From Pegea sp. RAD2-039 (lineage: Eukaryota; Chordata; Thaliacea; Salpida; Salpidae), in contig JAQGEQ010000177.1 of the NCBI GenBank assembly GCA_034620365.1, forward strand, positions 62,001-126,000: DNA of 64,000 bases, given 5' to 3'. Made by a program: the position numbers and the translations under genes. The notes below the pieces were generated by a model. It searched no databases. It was not told the origin of the DNA and saw nothing but the letters and a program-made list of their open reading frames with translations. Shown here piece after piece: positions 47,601 through 57,500 of this stretch; the first letter of the stretch is position 1, and every line of letters starts with the position of its first letter.

Positions 47601-49285
47601 TTGACATTAAATTAAAAGGAAATTTTGGCATGATCACTAGTTTGTAACATTTCAACAATTGCTCTCATTTGCAACAAAACCGTTTTTTGACTAAACAAAC
47701 TAAATTGAACTTTTAGCTACTAAAATAAAAAGATATTTGTATTTAAAACAAAACTTTTTTGCTTTAAGCAAAATATTGAAATAAAATTATAATAAATATT
47801 TTTGCAAATATACTCAACTAAAACTTTTTATTGTTTCAGATACAATTTAGAGATGTCGAATTTGAGGTTTCCCAGCGAGCAAGCAAGATCTTTTTTGGCT
47901 TATAAGTACAATGTCTCTGAAGATTACGTCAAGTAAGGGTTCTTCGTTTATACCTTTGAATAAAGTATTTAAGTAATAAAAACAACATAAAAGTGACCCA
48001 CTAAAAGGTTTCAATTAAAATGCATAAATTATTAATTTATTAAAATCTAAATTAGCTAATTAAAATTTATTATACATTTTCAGGCGCAATTTCTTGAAAT
48101 TAAACGTTTTTTTTGAAGCTCTAAACTATGAAACTATTGAGCAAAAAGTGGCTTATGAAGTTCCTGGCTTGTTTGGTTAGTTGATTTTAGCTTAATAGAA
48201 TTCGTTAAAAATAGTTACACTTAATTAACACATTACATTTATAAGTTACTACTAAAGATGTTTAAATACTTTGTAAAGTTATTACTTTAGATAAATCAAA
48301 CAATAAGATAAGATGAAAACAAACTATTTGTTCCACTACAGGTGATATAGGTGGTCAAATGGGACTGTTTATTGGTGCAAGTATCTTAACAATTCTAGAA
48401 TTATTTGATTACATCTATGAAGTGATTAAGGTAAAAAAAATTGCAAATTGACAAATATTTCAAGAAGATTTTTAGGAAAAAGTTCTCGGTGGTAAGCTAA
48501 GTCATAAAAAAGACAAAAAAGAAAATAAAACAAAACGCAACAAAGAAGAAACTCCAATCACTGAAGGTTTGTTTCTTACTTTTATATTGTTTAGAAATAA
48601 TCAAAAATGTTTAGATTTGAGTCTTTCAATACTTCCATCTGCTGGAAACTTTTCAAATTCCACTGCGCCTCCTGAATATCAATCAAAAAACTGTAGAAAC
48701 GCCAACAAACAACACACTATATACGGCACTCAAATGTTTGATGCACAACTGAATAAAAACCAACGGCAATCAACTCCTTCACAATATCAAGGAGTCGGCA
48801 ACTTTTTAATGACACTAAAAGAAGATGATGGGCACCCGAGACTTCCTGATTATCAAATGAGATACGATACAGATCAACAAGTTAACGGAGGCGGAAAGAT
48901 GACTCGCCGGAATATTCATGGAAGTATTATGCCCCGCGAGACTAGTATGAGTTACAATGATCTTTATCGAGTTCATGACTTTAGTGGAACAGCAACTTTG
49001 CCTCCAGATGTTGGGTGTAGTTTCACCTCCAGTCATCATTCGAGGCATAAGCATATGTCTCGAGGCTATACAGCACCATACCCTATCGGGGCCGCTAGCA
49101 GCAGTAGTTGTTTAAATTCTTTGACAAATCCTAGATCACAACAACACACAAGTGCTTTTTCTCCTAACGTTGTCTCATCTCTTGCTAACAACCAATCACA
49201 TACTAACCAATCAACATCGTTTATGACGGATTATGATCCAAACAATCCCGATTATCCCCTCCCTATGGAAACTGATATACATTAA
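32687..49285 (+). CDS. ASIC: Acid-sensing ion channel, isoform from the upstream 5' cassette (D form)
   Basis: Cassette exons 32687-33061, 35313-35466, 36227-36347 and 37282-37414 give 261 codons and end in phase 0. No separate downstream channel exons were found before the second cassette, so splicing to the shared exons from 45054 is inferred; the product would be about 791 residues. The cassette has a 100-residue cytoplasmic N-terminus, the [10 protein letters not shown] motif and the first membrane helix ([17 protein letters not shown]). The proximal extracellular domain follows: [62 protein letters not shown]. The His in [10 protein letters not shown] matches the proton-sensing His73 position of ASIC1a. 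ASICs are trimeric proton-gated sodium channels of the neuronal plasma membrane. The match to vertebrate ASIC1/2 is closer than to FMRFamide-gated relatives. Confidence 0.85.
33062..34135. repeat. Minisatellite, 22-bp unit, about 48 copies, in the first ASIC intron
   Basis: The unit GGTTGCTGATTGGTTGTTAGAT repeats with substitutions and a few 20-21 bp copies over about 1.06 kb. It begins at the donor splice site itself. Each copy holds ATTGG, the reverse complement of the CCAAT box. The intron continues to 35312 without repeats. Confidence 0.97.
34136..35312. other. Rest of first intron of the upstream ASIC cassette
   Basis: AT-rich intron with nothing further recognisable. The acceptor TTTTCTTCAG ends at 35312. 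Confidence 0.6.
38428..38655 (-). other. Unexplained coding-like stretch inside the ASIC locus, minus strand
   Basis: About 75 codons stay open on the minus strand to a TAA at 38428-38430, with strongly charged, coding-like composition ([18 protein letters not shown], then [12 protein letters not shown]). It lies between the two ASIC cassettes. Just upstream on that strand a related segment ([13 protein letters not shown]) occurs in another frame, suggesting a local duplication. It might be an exon of an antisense gene or an old pseudogene. No family is recognised. Confidence 0.35.
39387..39680 (-). other. Minus-strand open frame, possibly eroded LINE linker
   Basis: A 97-codon frame contains [18 protein letters not shown], which resembles the FNSSEDINTIYSRF segment of the LINE remnant at 13.8-14.2 kb. 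The similarity is short, and chance is possible. Confidence 0.25.
41210..41380 (+). other. Unexplained coding-like stretch upstream of the second ASIC cassette
   Basis: After an acceptor-like AAAAAGTTGCAG, 56 codons stay open to TAG, beginning [20 protein letters not shown] and ending [10 protein letters not shown]. It is less AT-rich than its surroundings. In phase 0 it could act as an alternative terminal exon after 37414, which would truncate the channel, or it may belong to a pseudogene. The family is unknown. Confidence 0.35.
41513..49285 (+). CDS. ASIC: Acid-sensing ion channel, isoform from the downstream 5' cassette (E form) plus shared exons
   Basis: Cassette exons 41513-41734, 41899-42048, 42572-42777 and 44624-44837 (264 codons, phase 0) are followed by shared exons 45054-45198, 45581-45708, 46070-46232, 46289-46409, 47840-47932, 48084-48175, 48342-48430, 48476-48566 and 48615-49285. 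The total is 794 residues. The cassette has [10 protein letters not shown], the first membrane helix ([20 protein letters not shown]), [12 protein letters not shown] and [18 protein letters not shown]. The shared part starts [13 protein letters not shown], then [19 protein letters not shown] and [20 protein letters not shown]. The Cys-rich [17 protein letters not shown] and [12 protein letters not shown] come next. It ends with the pore: [20 protein letters not shown] with the GAS filter, then [11 protein letters not shown] Ser/His-rich cytoplasmic tail of about 255 residues is several times longer than in vertebrate ASICs. One intron uses a GC donor. Confidence 0.92.
46233..46288 (+). other. 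GC-AG intron flanked by a direct repeat
   Basis: The channel frame requires the exon to end at AAAG (46232) with donor GCAAAC, not GT, and to resume at 46289. The intron start (AAAGGCAAACAATTTT) and the next exon start (GAAGGCAAAAAACAATTTT) are nearly identical. Confidence 0.7.
46410..47839. other. Long ASIC intron
   Basis: No coding is supported. It contains a hairpin with 8-bp perfect arms (GCTGATGA to TCATCAGC) at 47362-47397 and a locally duplicated TTTTAGCGTTTT motif at about 47157 and 47202. Confidence 0.5.
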
Positions 49286-50065
49286 ACTTCTTTTCGCGAT
49301 GTAACATAATTTTAAAGATGTATAAAGTTTGCCATTAAAACATCGGTTGTTGTGGTGGTGATGATAGTATCACGTTTCAATGTTGTGTTTACTCTTCTTA
49401 TGTATACTTCATGTGAATCTTTTTAAATCTTGGCTACCAGCTGTTTTATTGCAGATGATAACTTATTTTTTCTGTTTCTAAATCTCTTCAAGTTAAATCT
49501 TAAATCAATTGCATTTATGAAAATAAAATAGTTTTATATCAGATGTCTTTTGAAGCTATCTATTTTAAAAATTGTTGTCCAATATTTTTAGATAACATTT
49601 AAAAAAATTTAATTCGAAATTTGTTTTGATGATTAAGAGCTTAGCAAATATTTAAAGAAATTATTAATGATTAGCTAAACTTACCCAGCAACTTTTTCGT
49701 ATTTCTGAATCAGTAAAGTATTTACTGGTTTCGTGTAAAACTAAAATGTAAAAACAAAAAAGTTAAAATGTAAAAACAGATTTTTATTTTAAAAAGAACT
49801 TTTTTTGCTTTCAACAAGATGTTTTCTGATAGTTTTCAATTGTTAGAATATTTAGCAGCTCATAAAAATATTGATTTCAATAAATATCGATTTTTGGAAA
49901 ATTTTAAACACCAAAAAGAAAAAAAATTCTCCAGTGACATATAATAAATTAGTAATAGTTGAAATTATAAAATTTTAACAAATTTATAAACGAGTAGTTA
50001 AATGTTTACATAAAAGAGAAAAGTTTTGGAAATAAATCTAATAAAGTTATAATTTAATGCTGAAT
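49286..50065. other. ASIC 3' UTR and spacer
   Basis: AATAAA-type signals occur downstream of the stop (for example AAAATAAAATAG near 49520). No gene is seen before the transporter. Confidence 0.4.
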
Positions 50066-50085
50066 GATTCTCACTTTTTATACAG
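50066..50085 (+). promoter_or_regulatory. Unpaired 3' splice acceptor upstream of the transporter gene
   Basis: TCTCACTTTTTATACAG ends 27 nt before the ATG at 50113, with no clear donor upstream. It may be a trans-splice or 5'-UTR intron acceptor. Confidence 0.45.
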
Positions 50086-50112
50086 ATTTTTATTGAAAAG
50101 TTTTTGATAAAT

Positions 50113-52930
50113 ATGGAAGATATCTCTCAGGTGATTATCTTTTTATAACTTTTAGTAAAGCAACCGATCAAATCAACTTAATTTCATAATAATTATCCGA
50201 AAATAAAAACTTGTTTAAATATTACGTAATTGTTACGTGGTCATCAACCATCTCATCATTGTAGGGTCGACCTAGAATCACCACAACGTTGATGACGTCA
50301 GTTATAGTTGCTGTATTTGGTGGAAGTTTTCAGTACGGTTACAATGTAGCAGTAGTCAATGCCCCTGCAATAGTAAATATCTCTTTCACATTTGAACTTG
50401 TTGAAACATTTTTCATGAATTTCAACTTTTACAGTTTATTAAAGAATATTTTTTCAAAAATCAATCTTTTCAAGAAGTGGTATTTATTAAAACATTTTTA
50501 CTTTTTTTTTATCTGATATTTAAACAATATCCTAACAATTTTCTAGCTATATAGCTTCTACTTTTATTTGCTTAAATAAAAACTTTCTTGAATCTCTTAA
50601 AATGTTGAAGATCAATAATGACATCCCATTGGGGTATTATTTTTTCTAAAATTGATTCGCTTTTAGTTTGTAGTTTTAACAGCTTTTCAAAATTTGCCTA
50701 TAATAAATATATCTATAAATTTTTAAAGAATTTTACAGCTAATTTTTTCAGCTAAAATTATTTATAATTATTGTAAAAGTTACATAAAATTAGAATATGA
50801 AGTTATATTTGAAATAAAATTAATTTAGTTTATAATTAAAAGTTTTATAAATAGTTTTTTACAACCTAGCATATTGACTTTAACCCTAGTTAAAGTTTAA
50901 CTATTTTCAATTTAAGTCAGTTAACTTTTAGACTATGAATACACCAGCTGGCAATGAAAATCAAACGATCACCTCATCAAATTATGAATACACGGATACA
51001 GAAACCCTTTTATGGGCTATAACTGTCTCTATCTTTACTATAGGAGGAGTTTTGGGATCAGGATCAGTTGGTTATTTTAGCAACTGGCTTGGAAGGTTTA
51101 TTTCTTAATCGATAACAACAAGTTTGTAAAAAGATCAAAACGTTAACAGAAAAGGAGCTTTATTGGCTAGTAACTCTTTATCAATTAGCGCTGGAACTTT
51201 GTTGCTGTTAAGTAAAAGTTGTAATTCAATTGTAATGGTTATTATAGCAAGAATTTTAATTGGAATGTTTGCAGGTAAATTTCGAAAGATCTTTTGAACT
51301 AATATTTACTTTAGTAATATTTACATAAAAGTAGTTACTGTTTAAACTCTGTCACAAGTAATTATCATCAAATTAAATAAACTTTGTTTGAAAGAAAATA
51401 TTTTTAACATACTTTTGTAATTAGGATTATCAAGTGGGCTTGTACCTTTGTATATTGCTGAAATATCTCCCAAACATCTCCGTGGCGCATTAGGCGTTGT
51501 TTATCAATTAGCTATTACAGCTGGTAATTCTTCAATTTTTATAAAATTTTAACCATTTTAAGCAGAATTTTAATAAACCGTTTTGACAGATTCATTCTAA
51601 TCAAGTAAAAAAAACTTTTCAAAATTAGATTTAAATAAAATAGGAAATTAATTTTCAGGGATTTTAGTTGCTCAGCTACTCGGGTTGAAAGAGGCTCTTG
51701 GACGACCTGATCTTTGGAACATTTTGTTGGCATTGACTGCCATTCCTTCATTTGTACAACTCGCTGTTTTGACTTTTATGCCAGAGAGTCCTCGTTATCT
51801 TTTAATTATTAAAAATCAAAAAGAAGCTGCGAGAAAAGGTGCTTCAAAAGTAAAAAACTAAAAGACCGAAGTTGAATCAATGTTTCTAAAGCTTTGAAGA
51901 AATTTCGAGGTTTACAAGATGTTGAAAATGAAATTGCTGAGATGGAAGAAGAAACTGAAAAAACAAAAAAGTCCAAAAAAGTTTCTATCATCGAAGTTTT
52001 GAAGGATAAATGTGTAAGGTGGCAAATTACTTCCATTATTATCTTGCATGTCATGCAGCAATTATGCGGAATAAATGCGGTGAGATTTTCAGTAAAAAAC
52101 ATTAACACTTTTGCTGTTACTAAATTATACTTTTAGTACTTTAATTTTTTTTGATTTATTCAGATATTCTTCTATTTAAACACAATATTTGAGGCAGCAG
52201 GAGTTGATGAGAGTTTATGGAATTATGCTTCATGTATAGTTGGAGCAATAAATGTTTTTATGACAGTTGTCTCAGTAAGTTTAAAAAATAACAAAAATTT
52301 AGTTACAAAAATGCTTGTATTAGGTGATGCTAATTGAAAGAGCCGGTCGAATAAGGCTTTTATACATGGGATACTCTATAGCTGGACTGTTTTGTATTCT
52401 GATGACAATATCATTAGCAAAACAAGATGACATCTCGTGGCTTTCTTACCTTAGTATTGCATCAGTGATTGGGTTTATTATAGGATTTGCAGTTGGACCA
52501 GGTTTCAGATTTATTATTCAAAGAAAAGGTTACAGAATTAAATTTTCAGGTCCTTTACCATGGATTCAACAAAATGAGTTTTTTGAGCAGTCTTATCGAG
52601 CATCTGCTAGTGCTTTTGCTACTGGATTAAACTGGAGCGCAAACTTTGTCTTAGCTTTGTTATTTCCGTTCTTACAGGTTTGTTTAAACTGATTTTCATG
52701 ATTTTTATAAATTCTTAAAACTTTTATTCAAGAAATGGATCGGTGCTTATGTTTTTTTGATGTTTTTTTTTGTTTGTTTATTTGGAGCTGTGTTTACTTA
52801 CAAATGGGTCCCCGAAACTAAAAATTTGACGTTTCAAGAGATTTCAAAACGTTTTGAGAAATACAACAAAGGAAAAAAACTTGGATACAATGAAGTTAAT
52901 CAAGATATTAAACTGGAAGAAAAGATTTGA
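50113..52930 (+). CDS. SLC2-family facilitative sugar transporter, class II (GLUT5-like)
   Basis: Eleven exons (50113-50130, 50265-50372, 50932-51095, 51150-51274, 51425-51523, 51659-51838, 51892-52079, 52164-52274, 52324-52501, 52550-52677, 52733-52930) give 498 residues, the usual GLUT length. Family motifs in order: [17 protein letters not shown] in helix 1, [20 protein letters not shown] at helices 2-3, [48 protein letters not shown] and [17 protein letters not shown] followed by a V-N-A/S-P-A pattern and an absent QLS triplet place it with fructose-type class II carriers (GLUT5/7/9/11). It moves hexose down its gradient across the plasma membrane. The loop-8 R-x-G-R-R motif is degenerate (RAGRIR), and the helix 10 region after PW reads IQQNEFFEQ, unlike most family members. 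Confidence 0.93.
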
Positions 52931-54500
52931 ATTAATTAATTTTCTAATAGTTGACATTTTTATTTCGATAAAATAGTTTTGTGAAATAAAATGTTTTATT
53001 TAGTTACAACTTCCAAAAACTATATCAATTTTTCTACAAAAGTTTATATTAAAAAGATTTTAACTGGAAAGTTTCAATTATGGTTTAAAACATTCTAATC
53101 TGATAAAAGAATTGTAGAATTTCAAAAAGATCCTCAAATTTGGAGCATAAAAAATAATAACAAATGAAGTAATTAAGTATTTTATTCAAACTAAAAGCAT
53201 TTAATCAATTAGTTAATTTTCATTAAATATCTTTAATAAATTGAAATAAAACCATTATCGAGGTTAAAAATGAATAATTTTTATGGTAACCTCATGACGT
53301 CATCAACAATCTTTTTAGTGTTGCTAGTCACTTGATCCTCTTGCAAAGTATGGTATTTAGGAAAGGTTTTAGTCCAAACTATTTTAATATTTTTGTATAA
53401 TTTAGTCAGTCATAATTTAAATCTTATTTAAACTCTTTGAAAAACTGTTTTAATTAATTTTTTTCTAAGCAATTTTAAATTAAAGATTTTTAATAACTGC
53501 AACAATTTTAAAACTTTTAAAATGTTTTAAATTTTCACTGAAAGAAAATTCTCATAATTTTTTAAGCACTTTTCGATTGCAAAACATTTCACAAAAATCT
53601 GACTACAGAATATTAATTTTACAACTAAACAAACATTGTGAAGTCATTGATAAATTTACAACATTGATTCACAAGTTTCAAACTTTCAAATATAATTTTA
53701 TCTTTTGTTCAATTACAAAATATTTTTTATTTTAAAAGACTTGAAATAAAACAAATTGATACAAGATTGAGCAATCATCATCTAATTATTCTGATCTTCT
53801 GTTTCAAACTTCTTAGATCTAAATAAGTTCCCTCCAATACATATCAAACATAGACATCATAAACTTTAAAAGAAATAACAACATAAAAATAATTTCAACA
53901 ATTTCTGTTTAAAAAAGAAAATGGAAACAAAACATTTCGTGAAACATTTTGTAAATCTAATTTGTTGGTATCTAAAAAGACAAGAAAATGAAGCCTTTGA
54001 GATTTAAGGTGTTCTAAATCATGATAAGATATTTGATATAAAATCGTTTTAAGAATTGAAAGTAATAAAACAAACATGATTTTCATTTTTAGATATTTTC
54101 CTCAACAGACTTTTTTGTTAATTTTAAAGATATTTTCAGTTTTGACTTTTTCTAAATACATATTTCCATTTATATCTTTTGTGGAGTGACAATTGATAGA
54201 TTTTTACAACTAAATAAGAAATTTATATATTCTTAACAGATATAACTAAACATTTAAAGATAGAAAAAGTATTTTGAATCTTATTTCAATTTTTTTCCTG
54301 AATTATTAAAAAGTTTTGGAAAAAATTGAACCAATAATTTATGAAATTGTTGAAATTTTCTGTCTTAATTTCATTTTGATTTAAAAATTTTAAATATATT
54401 TTAATCAAAAATTCGGAAAAGATGACATTTAATAAATATACAAAATAAATCAATTATAAAAATCAAATAGTTGTTTCATTAGTTTCTGGTTTAGTGGTTT
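52931..54500. other. Convergent intergenic region
   Basis: This lies between the 3' ends of the transporter (+) and the receptor (-). It carries a TGACGTCA palindrome at 53294-53301. AATAAAATG near 52985 may be the transporter polyadenylation signal. No gene is supported. Confidence 0.45.
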
Positions 54501-57500
54501 TTATTTTTGTGGTTTCTTACTACAGGCAGCAATTTTTGCTAAACGTTTGAAAAGCTTTTTATCAAGACGTGAATAAATGATTGGATTAATTGCACTGTTA
54601 ACTGGTAAAAGTACAATCGAAGATATTGGAATAACAATTCCAGAAATATTATATCCGTTGTAACTCATGAAAGACATTATAAAAATTGGTAACCAGCAAA
54701 CCATATCTGTTACAATGATATAAAAAACTCTTCGTTTCATCTTTAGCATCTGATTGTCATTTGACTGATTATTGGATTTTTTCATACTTTGTCTTATGAA
54801 ATAATAGATTACAATGTAAGCAGAAGCAATAAAGAATAGCGCAAGAAAATTGACAACCATCATCGAAAAGGAAATAATGAAATGAGAAGATGAAATTCTT
54901 GTATAAAGATCTGGAAAACAAACAGGAGAAGAACTGTAATATCCAAAAGTTGATTTCACTTTGATATTTCTGTTTGGAAAACTAAGCTTACCTTCAGCCG
55001 AATTGAAGAACCAACTCTTTAAATTGGCAAGCTTCAGACTGCTTCTTGAAGTGTTTTTTAAATCAAACGAAAGATTTGAATACAAGAGAGGAATAATTTC
55101 AGCTCTCTTGTAAAATTTTTCAAGTCTTACAAAATTAAAAGACTGCGGTAAAAATGGATTTGGTTCGATATAAAATTTTTCAGTAAAAACAGTTTTGAAC
55201 CAAACAGGAATTAAAGCAAATAGAAGTGATAACAACCAAACAGTAGTTGAAACAAGAAAAAAGAGCTTAAAGCATAGTTGGTTTGATTTAAAAGGGTAAA
55301 TCACAGCATACAATCTCACACTTGTGATTATAACTAATATACTCACTGATGTTTGTGATGAAAGAACAGTTAGTACACCAATAACATTACAAGTGACGCT
55401 TGATCGCCATTCAAGATCATGATGACAGTATTCACCTGAAAACTGCTGTGATTTGATACCAAGTGTCAGTAGAACAAAACCCATTATAAGATCAGCAAAA
55501 GCAAGTTGACATAACAGTAAGGTGTTAATATAACTAAAAGAACTTTTATTTTGAATTTTTAGCAACTTTACTAGATGCCTTTGAAGCACTATCAGGTTAA
55601 CGAGGATTGTAATTATTGAACTAAACCAAATAAAGAGATGAAGATGTCCATTTTTGATCATTTCATATGGAGATGAAAAATCATCAGTAAAACATTCATC
55701 AGATCCATCAGAACAATCTTTTCGACCATCTAAATGTTTACTTGACTTAATAAAAGTCACATTACCTTTCCAACAATAGAAATGAGTTTTAGATGAAGAA
55801 TTCATTTCATCTGAGCCATCTGAACAATCTTTGTTTAAATCGCAACAATATTTTAAATCAATGCTTTGAGTGATGTTTGAATGACAATAAAACCTCCACG
55901 GACAAATGAATTTTTCCAAGTTGCAAAAATCACTAAATTTGCTAAAACTAGTATTTTGGCTACCTTCAATGTTCATCACGCTTTTTGATTGTTCAAAGTT
56001 GTAAAAACTGACTTTTTTTGCCTTACGTTTGTTTAGTAAATCAGTTGATACTTGAAAATCGGTAGAAATATTACCAAACGACTTCACAAAATAAGTTGAT
56101 TTGTTGTTAAATCGATGACAAGTTAGTGCCAAATCTTTGTCAAAAAACTGCTTATCAGTTGAACGAATAAACTGAACGTAGCTGGAAAAATATGGTTTAA
56201 GTATCTTAACGTTTTTATACTCTTCATAAGCATTCAAGCAATAAAAAAAACATTTATAGAGTCAATGTCTAGACAATCTGATGAACATTCATCATCTTTC
56301 AATGGACAATCAATGGTTCCATCACAAAATTTTCCTGAGGCCTCGGTACTATTTGTAGCATCATAAGACAAGCATTTATAATTAAGATCAACTGAAGACT
56401 CAATTGATGACTTATTTGAAGTTGGTCCAGTTAATAAGGAAAGAACTTTGTAATTACAAAACTTTTCATCAATTCCATCTTTCAAATCAACTACTTGATT
56501 ACAAATTTGATTGAAATTTAATTGATTTGAACGCTTACTAGAAGTTGTGATTGGATACATCATCTCACAAAGTGGTTCTATTTCATTGTTTCCACATGTA
56601 CATTCATCTGACATGTCTGGACAGTCGATGTAGTTGTCACAAATTTGTGATTTAGAAATTATAGTTTTGTTATCTAAACATCTTGAACAAACAAACTGAT
56701 TTTCTTCATTGTAACATCTATCTTCTTGTGAGAAACAAATGGAAATGTTGTTGTTGATATACTGTTGAGGAACAGTTCTTATTTCTTTTTCCAGACTATT
56801 TGATAATTGCGTGGTGTTACCCATTGATACAAGACATTTAAAGCCAAAAACCAGATCTGAACAAGACTTTATTCCTTTATTAGGAAAATGTTTTAGATTT
56901 TTGCTTCTTATAATCGGTGGGAATAATTTTACTTCACCTTCATGACAATGTATGCAGTTACTTAAGTTACAAAACTCAATTTCATCGCTTCCATCTTTGC
57001 AATTTAGTATTCCATCACAAACATAACTTGTTGGCAAGCATCTGCTTTTATCTAAACATTGAAATTCATCACTAAGACATTTACTAAATTTATAACTTTC
57101 ATCTTCTCCTGATTTACAATCTTCAATTGAATTTCCCACCCAAGATCTAGGTATACAACGTTTTTCATTACAACTGAATTCAGTTTCTTTATAACAACTG
57201 AACTGAGTTCTATTCTCATCTGAATTATCTAAACAATCACTGAAGTCATCATTAACACGATAGCGAGGAATACATCGATAATTATCTCTACAAGTAAACT
57301 CTGTTTTTTTGTAACAATTAAGGATTACCTTCTCATCACTTTTATCCTTACAATCTACTTTTCCATCCATCACTATTTCTCGTAAGATACATCGAGATGA
57401 TTTGTCGAGACATCGAAATTCTGTATCCTTGTGACATACATCACCTTTGTCAAAAATATTCTAAAAACAAAACACCAAATTAAATTTTTACTAAATCATC

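Noticed and set aside
48815-49054. Minus-strand open frame over the last ASIC exon
   Set aside because: Shadow of the plus-strand coding sequence.
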